DNA of 64,000 bases, taken from positions 124,001-188,000 of the forward strand of contig NZ_VFOO01000001.1 of the NCBI RefSeq assembly GCF_006716115.1, read 5' to 3'. The DNA is from Subtercola boreus (lineage in GTDB: Bacteria > Actinomycetota > Actinomycetes > Actinomycetales > Microbacteriaceae). The stretch's first letter is position 1; every line of letters starts with the position of its first letter. The translations under genes and the position numbers were made by a program. Under the pieces are notes generated by a model, which worked only from the letters and a program-made list of their open reading frames with translations, was not told the DNA's origin and ran no database searches. This document shows, in pieces, positions 16,347 to 27,067 of the stretch.

Positions 16347-17030
16347 ATGGGACCTTCTGGAATCCGACTCGCCATCGTCGATGACCATCGGATGCTCCTG
16401 ACTGCCCTGAGCGAGTGGATCAGGGGTGCCGCCACCGACATCGAGCTCGTCGCCGCGGTGAGCTCGTGGCCAGACCTGCTGGCGCATCCGCAGTTCCCGG
16501 TGGATGTCGTGCTGCTCGACCTCGACCTCCGCGACAACCTGCCGATCTCGGTGAAGCTGCGGGCTCTCGGCACGGTCGGGGCCCGAGCAGTGGTGATGAG
16601 CACGTACTCCGAGCCGGGGGTGGTGCGGGAGGCGCTCGCATCCGGCGCGCTCGGCTACATCGTGAAGAGCGAACGGGCCGAGACCATCGTGCTCGCGGTG
16701 CGGGCCGCCCATTCGGGCAGCACCTTCCTCTCCCCCCGGCTGGCGGCCCAGCTCGAGACAACAGTTGATGCCTCGCTCCTGTCGGCGCAGGAACGGCGGA
16801 TCATGGCCCTCTACAGTTCGGGCGACTCGGCGAAGCGCATTGCAGCGGCGCTCTTCATCAGTGAGGAGACGGCGAAGTCCCATCTGAAGCGCATCCGCCG
16901 GAAGTACCGGCTGGCGGGCATCGATGTCAGCACGAAGGTGGCTCTCCGCGAGGAGGCGATCCGGAGCGGCATCATCGCGCCGGGCGAGCGGGGCGAACGC
17001 AGCGACCCGCGCCGCGCCGCGCCGCGCTGA
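16347..17030 (+). CDS. Response regulator, NarL/LuxR family
   Basis: A 227-residue response regulator. The receiver domain (6-125) has the acidic pair Asp12-Asp13, the phosphoacceptor Asp58 in VVLLDLDL, Ser/Thr at 85-86 (VVMSTYSEPG) and Lys106 region GYIVKSERAE. A LuxR-type helix-turn-helix is at about 145-200 (LSAQERRIMALYSSGDSAKRI, then SEETAKSHLKRIRRKY). The C-terminus is extended by a basic, Arg-rich tail. It is divergent from the kinase operon by 91 bp, so it is the cognate regulator. The first ATG with a nearby -10-like box was chosen; the frame stays open far upstream but overlaps the kinase gene there. Confidence 0.88.
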   Translation: MGPSGIRLAIVDDHRMLLTALSEWIRGAATDIELVAAVSSWPDLLAHPQFPVDVVLLDLDLRDNLPISVKLRALGTVGARAVVMSTYSEPGVVREALASGALGYIVKSERAETIVLAVRAAHSGSTFLSPRLAAQLETTVDASLLSAQERRIMALYSSGDSAKRIAAALFISEETAKSHLKRIRRKYRLAGIDVSTKVALREEAIRSGIIAPGERGERSDPRRAAPR

Positions 17031-17039
17031 CCGGCCGCG

Positions 17040-17669
17040 TCAGGAGACGGGTGCCCCGCACGACTCGTCCACCCACGGCTGCAGGGCCTCGCAGAGCGGG
17101 CCGAGCTCCGCGTCGAGCCGGCGGGTGAGCATTCCCGCCGGCTCCGAGAGCGGCAGCCAACTGCGGAGCTGGGCGAGGAACAGCGACTGCACGGCCCCGC
17201 TGACCACCGGCGGCACGACATGGTCGGCCGGGCATCCGATGCGCTCCACCAGGAAGTCGGACACCGCGTCGGCCCAGAGGATCCAGTGCGCCGACTCCCC
17301 GTCACGGAGTTCCGGAGAGGTGTCGATGAGCCGGAACCGCCGCATCCAGATGCCCTGCTCGTCTGCGTCGCCGGTGAGGGCTTCGACGACGGCCAGACGA
17401 ACGGCCGTGAGGGCTGGAACCGAGGGGTCTGACTCGGCGAGGAGGGAACGCAACCGGGCGATGTGCACATCGAAGGCGAGCCAGACGATGTCGGATTTCG
17501 AGGAGTAGTACCGGAAGAAGCTGGTCTTGCTGACGCCGCAGGCGGCGGCGATCGCCGTGACGGTGGTGGCCGCGAACCCGCGTTCGAGAAAGAGGGCGAT
17601 CGCCTTCGCCTCGATCTCTTCACGACTCGAGGCAGGGGGCCGACCACGCGGTTGGGAAGAACCGGTCAT
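17040..17669 (-). CDS. TetR-family transcriptional regulator
   Basis: A 209-residue TetR regulator. The DNA-binding domain is at 13-60, with the recognition region AAACGVSKTSFFRYYSSKSDIVW. The sequence after it (AFDVHIARLRSLLAES) recalls the MftR group of TetR proteins that follow SKxDIxWxxFD, but no mycofactocin genes lie in the window, so this is only a resemblance. Target and ligand are unknown; the gene has no divergent partner close by. It converges on the response regulator gene with a 9-bp gap. A TAGGCT box six bases upstream supports the start. Confidence 0.83.
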   Translation of the reverse strand: MTGSSQPRGRPPASSREEIEAKAIALFLERGFAATTVTAIAAACGVSKTSFFRYYSSKSDIVWLAFDVHIARLRSLLAESDPSVPALTAVRLAVVEALTGDADEQGIWMRRFRLIDTSPELRDGESAHWILWADAVSDFLVERIGCPADHVVPPVVSGAVQSLFLAQLRSWLPLSEPAGMLTRRLDAELGPLCEALQPWVDESCGAPVS

Positions 17670-17675
17670 GGTTTC

Positions 17676-17681
17676 AGCCTA
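17676..17681 (-). promoter_or_regulatory. -10 box TAGGCT, leaderless start for the TetR gene
   Basis: TAGGCT on the minus strand lies six bases before the ATG at 17669. Confidence 0.55.
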
Positions 17682-17840
17682 CGCCGCGGGTTCTGTGAGG
17701 TGTTTGTGCGTCGCGCGGGATGCGGCGCCGATCGCGTGCGCTTCCCCGTGGCGACGGTTCTGCTCTGACCCCTTCTGCTCTAGCGTGGAGGGGCGCGCGC
17801 AACGCCGCGCCGTTCAACCGATCTCCTGGGAGGCACAACC

Positions 17841-18161
17841 ATGGTCAGTTCCGCTGCGGCAACCGAGAGCTACGAGAACCTCACCGTTCTGATGCGCGAT
17901 GAGGAGGGCGTTGCGGTGACCGCCGACGGGCTCACCGTGCACGGCACGCTCTTCGCGTTCCTCCACGGTGACGACCTCGTGGTCGAACTGCCCGCCGCCC
18001 GAGGTGCCGACCTGCAGCAGCGCGGCATCGCCGCGGTGCACGCGGCCACGGGACTCCGCGCCGGCGACTGGGTGCGCGTGGAGGACCAGCAGCTCTGGCC
18101 CGAGCTCGCCGGCGAGGCCCACACGTTCGTGGGCGAGCCCGCGGTGGGCGGCGACTCGTAG
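17841..18161 (+). CDS. Conserved hypothetical protein, 106 aa
   Basis: A small soluble protein of unknown function. The segment DGLTVHGTLFAFLHGDDLVVELPAARGADL looks like a beta-rich fold similar in style to TfoX N-terminal or YjbR-like small domains, which often read as a short gene-fold with a hydrophobic strand pair; this is a weak impression. QLWPELAGEAHTFVGEP closes the domain. GGGAGG lies seven bases before the ATG. It is followed 98 bp later by another small gene with a similar GGAGGCACGAG-type ribosome site. Confidence 0.6.
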   Translation: MVSSAAATESYENLTVLMRDEEGVAVTADGLTVHGTLFAFLHGDDLVVELPAARGADLQQRGIAAVHAATGLRAGDWVRVEDQQLWPELAGEAHTFVGEPAVGGDS

Positions 18162-18259
18162 CGTCGGTCCGTCCTGCGGTCGACGGCGGTCGGTCGCAAG
18201 GGGTTGCCGTGGGGCCGGTGAGCGGGCGAGGGTGGTAGTACAACCCTTGGAGGCACGAG

Positions 18260-18697
18260 ATGAACGATGGCCCCGATGCCGTCCACCGGCGACCCGACGG
18301 TGTCGATGACAAGACGGTCGAGGCGCTCGGCAAGCTGAGCGAGGCGCTGGAAGTCGTCGAGAACGCCCGTGGGCTGCTGTACGGCTTCCATCGGATGACC
18401 GGCCAGGCCGATCTCGCCCTCGGGGAGGCTGTGGCGTTGCTGCGTGAGTCCGGGCATCCGGAACTCGCCGACCGCATCGACGACGAACTCGTCGGGCGGA
18501 ACGTCATTGACGGGAGGTGGACGTTCCAGATCGTGGAGGACTACGACGCGAACTACTGGTCGGCGTTCCGCGACCTCGAGCGGGCCGCCCGCGAGGCTCT
18601 CGTCGGTGGCCGGCGGCACCTCTTCGAGGCGGAAATGAAGGAGGAGCGCCGGAGCCACGGCCGCGCCCACCACGAGGCCCGCCCGCCCGAGCACTGA
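18260..18697 (+). CDS. Conserved hypothetical protein, 145 aa
   Basis: A soluble, helical, acidic protein of unknown function. Residues about 20-120 contain long amphipathic helices (VEALGKLSEALEVVENARGLL, EAVALLRESGHPELADRI, YWSAFRDLERAAREALV) and a His/Arg-rich C-terminus. No metal-binding or catalytic motif stands out. TTGGAGG lies six bases before the ATG. It probably forms its own transcription unit because a 98-bp gap precedes it. Confidence 0.65.
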   Translation: MNDGPDAVHRRPDGVDDKTVEALGKLSEALEVVENARGLLYGFHRMTGQADLALGEAVALLRESGHPELADRIDDELVGRNVIDGRWTFQIVEDYDANYWSAFRDLERAAREALVGGRRHLFEAEMKEERRSHGRAHHEARPPEH

Positions 18698-18792
18698 CGC
18701 CCGCCCGGGCACGGGCTGGCGCTCGCTCGGCACGCGGGCCGAAGCGCCGCTCGGCGGATCCGCAACCCCCTGGGCGAAATCGTTCCGCAGGC

Positions 18793-18798
18793 TAGCGT
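18793..18798 (+). promoter_or_regulatory. -10 box TAGCGT, leaderless start
   Basis: TAGCGT is followed by six bases and the GTG at 18805. This would drive the three-gene set 18805-20612. Confidence 0.5.
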
Positions 18799-18804
18799 TG
18801 TGGG

Positions 18805-19032
18805 GTGACACCTGACGTGACAGAACCGACCGACGCCGACACTCCGGCGGACGCCCCGGCGGGCATCCCTCCCGGCGACGGCGACTTCGCGGCGGCGCGT
18901 CGCGAGCAGCTGCTGACCGCGCCGGGCGCCGACGAGCGCGACGCCGCACCGCGCATCGACGTCTCCGAGGTGGCACCGAACACGAAGCGCATCGACGTGC
19001 GGGGCGACGCAGCCTTCCGCCCGGGCAGCTGA
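18805..19032 (+). CDS. Small hypothetical protein, 75 aa
   Basis: An Ala/Asp/Pro-rich protein without predicted folded core in its first 30 residues; the end (VSEVAPNTKRIDVRGDAAFRPGS) looks more ordered. Function unknown. It starts at GTG, six bases behind a TAGCGT box, and ends three bases before the alpha/beta hydrolase start, so it is likely the leader gene of that operon. Confidence 0.5.
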   Translation: MTPDVTEPTDADTPADAPAGIPPGDGDFAAARREQLLTAPGADERDAAPRIDVSEVAPNTKRIDVRGDAAFRPGS

Positions 19033-19035
19033 GCG

Positions 19036-19926
19036 GTGCACGCTGAAGGCCGCGTGCTCACCGTCGGAGGGCTTGAGTTCCGGGTGGTGCAGAGTGCGCT
19101 CGAGGGCCGGGTGAGCCGTCCGGTCTTCGTGATCGTGCACGGCATCGGCTCCTCGCACCGCTACGGCACGCGCCTGCAGGACGAGCTCGCGCTGGCCGGG
19201 GAGTCGCTCTCCCTCGATCTGCCCGGTTTCGGCGGGACGGCGACCCCCGGGCATCCGCTCACCATCGAGGCGTATGCGACCCTGCTCGGCCGGGTCTTCG
19301 ACGCGCTGCACCTGGTGGATGCCGTGCTGATCGGGCACTCCATGGGGGCGCAGATCGTGGTGGAGCTCGCCCTGCAGCGACCCGACCTCGTCTCGCACCT
19401 GGTGCTGGTCGGGCCGGTGGTGAACCCGGAGCGGGACACCCTGCGGCAGCAGACCCTCGACCTGGCCGAGGACAGCCTGCGGGAACCGTTCTCCGTCAAA
19501 CGGATCGCGTTCGCGGACACGGTGCGGGCGGGCATCCGCTGGTTCCTGCGGGAGACGCGGCCGATGCTCGCCTACCCGATGCTGGAGCGTCTCGCGCGGC
19601 TGCGGCTGCCCGTGCTGGTCGTGCGGGGGGCGGATGACCGGCTCGCGCCGAGCGACTGGTGCGCCGACCTGGCGGGGTCGGTGCCCGGCGGCCGGCTGGT
19701 GGAGGTGCGCGGGCAGCGGCACGTGGTGCACCTCACGGCGGCGCGCGTGGTGGCGGCGTGGGTGATCGCGTTCGCGGCGCCCGGGCCGTCCAGCACGCCA
19801 GTGCGCCCGGCTGCGGATTCGGCGTCCCGCGCTGCCGAAGGAGATCCGGCTGCGGGAGGTTCGGCCCCAGGAGGGGTTGCCGCGTGTCCGGGAAACGCGG
19901 CGGACGCCGACGGCGAGCAGGCGTGA
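19036..19926 (+). CDS. Alpha/beta hydrolase
   Basis: A 296-residue serine hydrolase. The oxyanion strand VFVIVHGIGSSH (about 30-41), nucleophile elbow GHSMG with Ser102, the acid in VRGADDRLAP and the histidine in GQRHVVHL form the standard triad. The last 50 residues are an Ala/Gly/Pro-rich tail with no apparent fold. Such proteins are typically esterases, lipases or C-C hydrolases; the substrate is unknown. The start is GTG 19036. Its stop overlaps the next hydrolase gene by four bases (GTGA), so the two hydrolases are coupled and may act on the same substrate. Confidence 0.82.
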   Translation: MHAEGRVLTVGGLEFRVVQSALEGRVSRPVFVIVHGIGSSHRYGTRLQDELALAGESLSLDLPGFGGTATPGHPLTIEAYATLLGRVFDALHLVDAVLIGHSMGAQIVVELALQRPDLVSHLVLVGPVVNPERDTLRQQTLDLAEDSLREPFSVKRIAFADTVRAGIRWFLRETRPMLAYPMLERLARLRLPVLVVRGADDRLAPSDWCADLAGSVPGGRLVEVRGQRHVVHLTAARVVAAWVIAFAAPGPSSTPVRPAADSASRAAEGDPAAGGSAPGGVAACPGNAADADGEQA

Positions 19927-20612
19927 CACGGCTGGCCCGCGCCAGGCGGACGCTCGCCGAGGCGCGCTGGTGGGCGCTCGACTACGTCTATGCCGCCGAG
20001 TGGCAGGCGCGAGCGGTCCTCTCGCGGGCGGAACCCGGCCGATACCTGGGCGGGGAGCTCCGACCGGTGCTGGTCATCCCGGGCATCTTCGAGACGTGGC
20101 AATTCATGCGACCGATGATCGAGGCGCTGCATTCCGCCGGGCATCCCGTGCACGTCGTCACGGCGTTGCAGAACAACAGGGTTCCGTTGGACGAGGCAGC
20201 GCGCATCGTTGCCGCCCACCTCACCGAACGCGACCTCGCGGACGTTGTCATCGTGGCGCACAGCAAGGGCGGCCTGGTCGGGAAGTCCGTGATGCTGCAG
20301 GGGCCGGCCGCCGCGCGCATCGACGGGATGGTCGCCGTGGCGGCACCGTTCGGCGGCTCGCGGTACGCCCGGTTCCTGCCGTTGCGGTCGCTCCGTGCGT
20401 TCCGGGCATCGGATGCCGGACTCTCCGCCCTCGCGCGGGACCTCCGTGTGAACGCGCGGATCCTCTCCGTGTTCGGCGTGTTCGACCCGCACATCCCTGA
20501 GGGCAGCGCGCTGGCCGGGGCTGAGAACCTGCGGCTGGACACAGGCGGCCACTTCCGCGTGCTGGCCGACCCGCGGACGGTCGCGGCAGTGCTGGAGCGC
20601 GCTGCGCGCTGA
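19923..20612 (+). CDS. Lipase-like alpha/beta hydrolase
   Basis: A 229-residue hydrolase. The oxyanion region is VLVIPGIFETWQFMRP (about 49-64) and the nucleophile elbow is AHSKGG with Ser114, which places it with triacylglycerol lipase/PGAP1-like proteins. The acid is probably in FGVFDPHIPEG and the histidine in LDTGGHFRVL. The N-terminal helix ARWWALDYVYAAEWQARAV may bind membranes. The frame is open upstream to 19659, but GTG 19923 is chosen because it forms a GTGA overlap with the previous gene. It lacks a signal peptide. Confidence 0.78.
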   Translation: MTRLARARRTLAEARWWALDYVYAAEWQARAVLSRAEPGRYLGGELRPVLVIPGIFETWQFMRPMIEALHSAGHPVHVVTALQNNRVPLDEAARIVAAHLTERDLADVVIVAHSKGGLVGKSVMLQGPAAARIDGMVAVAAPFGGSRYARFLPLRSLRAFRASDAGLSALARDLRVNARILSVFGVFDPHIPEGSALAGAENLRLDTGGHFRVLADPRTVAAVLERAAR

Positions 20613-20803
20613 CGTGCCCGCGCCCCGCCCTCGGGTACCGGGGTTGCGCCGGGCGAATGTGGCGGAGGAACCCTTGTCGCAACGGACGATCCTGGGCCTG
20701 CACGACTCTCCCTGGGCGGTCGTCTTCTCTCAGGCTCGTCCGTGTGCGTCTGCGTCGGCGTCGGCCGCGGCGAAGCCCCGCGCGGGCGCCCGCGACGGGG
20801 GCG

Positions 20804-23182
<2,379 letters not shown>

Positions 23183-23285
23183 CGCACCATCCAACCCGAC
23201 TCGCTGCGTCGGCGCAAAACGCTGCGCGTCCGCCCGGCGTAACGCAGTCGACGCTGTGAGTCTCCGCCGCGCCAGCCGAAGACAG

Positions 23286-24755
23286 CTACCCCCAGCCGCC
23301 GAAGTAGGCTGCGAGGTCGGGCTCCTCGGTGATCGGCAGAGAGACGCTCGGCTCGATGACGTGGTCGAAGAGGTCGTACCGCTGCCAGGCAGCCTCCCGG
23401 GCGCGGGCGCGCTGGGAGGTGACGATGGCGAGAGTGCAGGCCTCGCCGGGTGCGCGCGAGGCGGCGGTGTCGCTTCCGGCGTCGCGGGTGGCGGTGCCGC
23501 TTCCGGCGGCGCGGCCGGCTCCGGATGCTGTGACCAGCTCCAGCGATCCGAGCCCTTCTGCGGTGACGCGTGCGACGGCACGCCCGAGCTCGCCGGGCGC
23601 GAAGCGCACAGGACGCGGAACCTCGACGACCAGGCGCGACACGGCGACGGTTCCGGGGTGGAGCAGCCGGTCATCCGGAGCCAGCGCGTCGGCGAACGGC
23701 GGCGGCACCGTCACGCGTGCGCCCGGGAGTGCGGCGAGCACGGTGTCGACGGAGAGAACCAGGGCGGCGAGCGAGTCGGCGGAGAGGATGCGCACGACGA
23801 TGTCGGCGGGGGTGGCGGGGGTGGAGGCCGCGCCGAGCCGCAGCGCGAACGGCCTGGAGCCGGGCACCGGGATGCGCCGCGCCAGGGCCAGGGTCTCGGC
23901 GTTCTTCGCTGTGCGGCGGGCGGTGTCGTCGGCGCGGCCCGCCCACTCAGGGCCGTCGTGCCAGGCCACGGCCTCGGGCACGTGGGCGAACACGGCTCCG
24001 GCGAGCCAGGAGCGGTGGGCCCACTCCCAGTCCTCCCCGCCGTAGTCGGTGAAGGTCTCGTCGAAGCCGCCGGCCCGGTCGAACAGGCGGCGGCTGCAGG
24101 CGATGACGGCGCCGATGACGAAGCGGTAGGAGCGGTCATCCGACACCAGCAGGTTCCGTGAGTCGGCGTAGGCCTGCAGCAACCAGTCGGGGGAGGGCAG
24201 CTCGTGGGCGGGGCCCGCGAGCTCGACCGGGGCGTCGATGGGCAGGCCCGCGAGGGCGGCGTGGCGGCGCCGGCCGACCGCCAGCACGTCGGGCGAGAGG
24301 GCGGGCATCCGGGTGAGGGCGCTGAGGTAGCCGGGCTCCGGCGAGGTGTCGGCGTCGAGGAAACAGAGGATGTCACCGGTCGCCGACGCCGCACCGAGGT
24401 TGCGGGCGGCCGCGAGGCGGAAGCCGAGGTCGGGCTGCCGGAGCAGCAGCACCCCGGGCGGCACCTGAGGCGCGGAGGGAGAACCGTCGTCGACCACGAT
24501 CAGTTGGGTGCGGTCGGCGGGGTGGGTCTGGCGGCGCAGGGCGGCGAGGGTGCGGTCTAGTTCCGCCTGCTGGTCGAAATGGGCGACGATCACGGAGACC
24601 CTCGGGGGCTCAGCCGGGGTGAGGCGGTCGAGCGGGGTCCAGTCGTTGCCGCGGAGGGGGATGCCCGCGCCGGCGCCGAGGGCTGGCTGGCCTCCCGGGG
24701 CCGCCGGGTGAGGCTGCGAGTGGATGGCGGGCCCGCCGGTCGGTGCGCCGCTCAT
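23286..24755 (-). CDS. Family 2-like glycosyltransferase
   Basis: A 489-residue GT-A enzyme, last gene of the minus-strand glycosyltransferase operon. The nucleotide-sugar domain spans about 50-300: RVSVIVAHFDQQAELDRTL, the first aspartates in LIVVDDGS (88-91), the DxD motif FLDADTS at 133-139 that binds metal and the nucleotide, and the acceptor-side GGEDWEWAHRS motif of processive and non-processive GT2 enzymes. A second domain (about 300-489) of unknown function contains a run of Ala/Gly/Ser/Thr-rich sequence (GAGRAAGSGTATRDAGSDTAAS). No membrane helix or signal peptide. ATG 24755 overlaps the stop of the previous gene by four bases. Acceptor and sugar are unknown. Confidence 0.82.
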   Translation of the reverse strand: MSGAPTGGPAIHSQPHPAAPGGQPALGAGAGIPLRGNDWTPLDRLTPAEPPRVSVIVAHFDQQAELDRTLAALRRQTHPADRTQLIVVDDGSPSAPQVPPGVLLLRQPDLGFRLAAARNLGAASATGDILCFLDADTSPEPGYLSALTRMPALSPDVLAVGRRRHAALAGLPIDAPVELAGPAHELPSPDWLLQAYADSRNLLVSDDRSYRFVIGAVIACSRRLFDRAGGFDETFTDYGGEDWEWAHRSWLAGAVFAHVPEAVAWHDGPEWAGRADDTARRTAKNAETLALARRIPVPGSRPFALRLGAASTPATPADIVVRILSADSLAALVLSVDTVLAALPGARVTVPPPFADALAPDDRLLHPGTVAVSRLVVEVPRPVRFAPGELGRAVARVTAEGLGSLELVTASGAGRAAGSGTATRDAGSDTAASRAPGEACTLAIVTSQRARAREAAWQRYDLFDHVIEPSVSLPITEEPDLAAYFGGWG

Positions 24756-25882
24756 CCGAGACTCTCCCACCAGGCGAGGTACCGCTCGGCCGTGTCGGGC
24801 AGGTGCGGGCGGATGCTCGTGCCGGGCGCCAGCCACGTCGACTCCGGCGCGGCTGCTGCCGTCGCGAGGGCTGCGTGCAGGTGGTCGGGGTCGTAGACCG
24901 TGACCGTGCCGGGACGGAGCTGGTGCAGCTCGCGGCTGTACCGGCCGTCGGGGACGAGCGGTCGCCGCCCGGCCGCGATCCACGTGTTGATGGAGGCGGA
25001 AGCCGACAGGTGCTGGTGCGCCGCGACCGGAACGGCCACGCGCCGGCAGTGTTCGAGCAGCTCGTGGTCGTCGAGGTAACCGGTGGATTCGAAGCGCACG
25101 CCGCGCCGGAGGGCGCTCGCGGAGACGGCTGCCAGCTCGGCCTCGTGCCCCGGGGCGGCAGTGCCGAGGGCGAGGACGGCGAGGTCGAGTCCGCTCTCCG
25201 CAACGCCCGCGATCAGTTCGGCGTGACCCTTGCCGGGGTAGAAGTAGCCGAGGATGGCGGCCTCACGGCGGGCGGCCGCCGGCGTGCCCGGTGCGTTCGG
25301 CCCGCCCGACGCACCCGTTGCGCCCGGCTCGCCCGGCGTGCCCGGCGCCGGGGCGGTGGGAGCGGCTGCCGCTCCGCGCCCGACCGGCAGCGGGATCACG
25401 GCGACGTCCCGGCGCAGTCGCGGTGCAGAGTACTCCGCCAGCAGCAGCGCCTCGTGCCGGCTGTTGCAGGCCACAGCGTCAGCCGCTTCAGCGACGCGGG
25501 CGTAGGCCGCCGCGCGCCGGGCGAGGCTCTCCGCGCCATCCGACGGCTGCGGCAGGTCGTGCAGCGTGACCGTCACGCGGGCGTGGCGGGCGAGCGCCTC
25601 CACGAGGTCGGCCGCGCGCGCCGGCGTCGTACCGAACAGTCGGTCGGTGAACTGCAGATGCAGGCTCTGGATGCCCGCCACCGCCTCGATCGCTCCGTCG
25701 AAGCTCTCGGCCCGCACGGCCGCGGTACCGCCGCCGCCGTCGCTGGCCCCGGCCAGCTCGTCGAGCGCCCCGGCGAGCTCGGAAGCGTAGCTCGTCACGG
25801 CGTGGCGCATTGATCCGAGCACGAGCTGGCGCGGAACCGCGACCCGGCGGTCGTGGGTGGGTGCACTGCCGTCCGGGCTCAC
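24752..25882 (-). CDS. Glycosyltransferase, GT-B fold
   Basis: A 376-residue glycosyltransferase-like protein with two Rossmann-like halves. The N-terminal part holds HLQFTDRLFG and VTVTLHDLPQPSDG, where GT4 enzymes read VxTxHD; the C-terminal half has ILGYFYPGKGHAELI, the usual G-xx-xxKG nucleotide-binding region, and VPVAAHQHLSASASINTWIAAGRRPLVPDG in place of the EPFGxxxxE acidic motif. The E-x7-E pair is not obvious, so activity may be atypical. A Pro/Gly-rich linker with repeated PGxPGxPGATGASGG lies at about 170-195. Start GTG 25882 overlaps the upstream WcbI stop (GTGA), and its own end overlaps the next gene (ATGA). Confidence 0.75.
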   Translation of the reverse strand: MSPDGSAPTHDRRVAVPRQLVLGSMRHAVTSYASELAGALDELAGASDGGGGTAAVRAESFDGAIEAVAGIQSLHLQFTDRLFGTTPARAADLVEALARHARVTVTLHDLPQPSDGAESLARRAAAYARVAEAADAVACNSRHEALLLAEYSAPRLRRDVAVIPLPVGRGAAAAPTAPAPGTPGEPGATGASGGPNAPGTPAAARREAAILGYFYPGKGHAELIAGVAESGLDLAVLALGTAAPGHEAELAAVSASALRRGVRFESTGYLDDHELLEHCRRVAVPVAAHQHLSASASINTWIAAGRRPLVPDGRYSRELHQLRPGTVTVYDPDHLHAALATAAAAPESTWLAPGTSIRPHLPDTAERYLAWWESLG

Positions 25883-26904
25883 GCCGCCACTCCCGGGGCG
25901 ATCAGCCCGAGCGTCTGGAGGGTGCTGCGGTGGCGGGCGAGGGCAGCATCCACGATCGCCGGGAAGCGGGCGTACCAGTCGAGGTGGGCCTGTTCGACCT
26001 CCTCGGCCGGGACGGTCCGGCCGTCGACGATCCAGTCGGCACGGGGCTCGGCGTCGAGCCCGAACGCCTCGATCACCGCGCGCTCCCGGGGCGCGTGCAC
26101 CCTGTTGAGGAGAGGACGACCCGGGTCGACGACATGCTCCGTGAGCGAGAGGCGGTGGCGCACGCGGGCGGCCGCGGCCGTCCAGAACGGGTTGCCGGGG
26201 TGGTTGATGGTGCGCATCAGGTCGAAGCTCGGCGCCCCGAAGAGGTCGGACACAACGACGGTGTCGTGGTGCGCCTCGCGCTTCCGCAGTTCGGCGATCG
26301 ACTGTTCCGCGACCGCGCGCACCTGCGCGACGGTGGCGCTGCGGCTGGCAACGGGCGCGGCTGAGGCGCTGGCATCTGCGCCGCCACCCCGTCCCTCCCG
26401 CGCCCACCACGCCCGCATCACCGTGCGGAGGTCGTGGTACTCCACCACCGGGGGTGTGAGCGAGAGGTCGAACGGGGGGCGCACGATGGCGTGGAACGGG
26501 TAGAGCCCCGCGAACCTCACCACGGGCATCCGCACCACCTCGGCGCCGGGCCGCAGCAGCCGTGCGAGCTGCGCGGTGCCGAGCGGCAGGTCGTGGTAGT
26601 CGTCGCGCACGGGCTGCGAGACGAGATAACGGGCGCGGGCGAGCAGGCGAGCGAGGTGCGGCAGATCGGCTTCGACGAGTTCGAAGACGGGTGGCACGCG
26701 CACGGTGCGGATGTCAGGCCCGTCGAGCATGATGCGGAGCGATTCGGCCTGGCAGTTGCCCGAGACGACGGCGATCGGAGCATCGTCTGCGATCGCGTCG
26801 AGGCCGTAGAACTCTCCGTAGTGCAGCTGCCGCGCCGTCGGAGCGGCTTCGGCGGGCGCAGTCGACCCCTGCCGTCCATCTCCGTGTGGTTCGATCGCAC
26901 TCAT
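25879..26904 (-). CDS. WcbI-like polysaccharide biosynthesis protein (putative acyltransferase)
   Basis: A 341-residue protein whose segment PIAVVSGNCQAESLRIML (about 44-61) carries the GNCQ motif of WcbI, a capsular polysaccharide protein proposed to be an acetyltransferase with a GDSL-like nucleophile region. Later segments (ARYLVSQPVRDDYHDLPLGT, RMPVVRFAGLYPFH, FDLMRTINHPGNPFW) match the family's layout, with conserved histidines in the last one. It has no membrane segment. A short Ala/Ser/Gly-rich stretch (GRGGGADASASAAPVASRS) interrupts the middle. It is the first gene of the minus-strand operon, divergent from three more glycosyltransferases, and probably decorates the glycan made by them. 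That role is inferred. Confidence 0.78.
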   Translation of the reverse strand: MSAIEPHGDGRQGSTAPAEAAPTARQLHYGEFYGLDAIADDAPIAVVSGNCQAESLRIMLDGPDIRTVRVPPVFELVEADLPHLARLLARARYLVSQPVRDDYHDLPLGTAQLARLLRPGAEVVRMPVVRFAGLYPFHAIVRPPFDLSLTPPVVEYHDLRTVMRAWWAREGRGGGADASASAAPVASRSATVAQVRAVAEQSIAELRKREAHHDTVVVSDLFGAPSFDLMRTINHPGNPFWTAAAARVRHRLSLTEHVVDPGRPLLNRVHAPRERAVIEAFGLDAEPRADWIVDGRTVPAEEVEQAHLDWYARFPAIVDAALARHRSTLQTLGLIAPGVAA

Positions 26905-26936
26905 CGGTGCCTTTCCGTTCGACGGAATCTGCCTCT

Positions 26937-27010
26937 CGTCAACCCCCTCCTACACTTTCGGGCGGAGGAAGCCCACGTCATACATTGGAGAACGCGGGGG
27001 TCACCGTCAA
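26937..27010 (-). promoter_or_regulatory. Promoter candidates for the WcbI-glycosyltransferase operon
   Basis: On the minus strand TTGACG (27010-27005) is followed after 17 bp by CAATGT (26987-26982), a plausible -35/-10 pair giving a leader of about 70 bases. A second TTGACG lies at 26942-26937, again followed by CCCC on the plus strand, so GTCAACCCC is a direct repeat here and might be a shared activator or repressor site. The plus-strand operon's own promoter is not clear; TACACT at 26951-26956 is a candidate -10. Confidence 0.35.
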
Positions 27011-27067
27011 CCCCACCGCTCTCCTCTCCACCTCTGCGCTCCATTTCCGCTAAGGACCCCTCTGCTC

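Noticed and set aside
17040-17669. Assignment of the TetR protein to the mycofactocin regulator MftR
   Set aside because: Only a short stretch after the DNA-binding domain resembles that group, and no mycofactocin biosynthesis gene is in the window.
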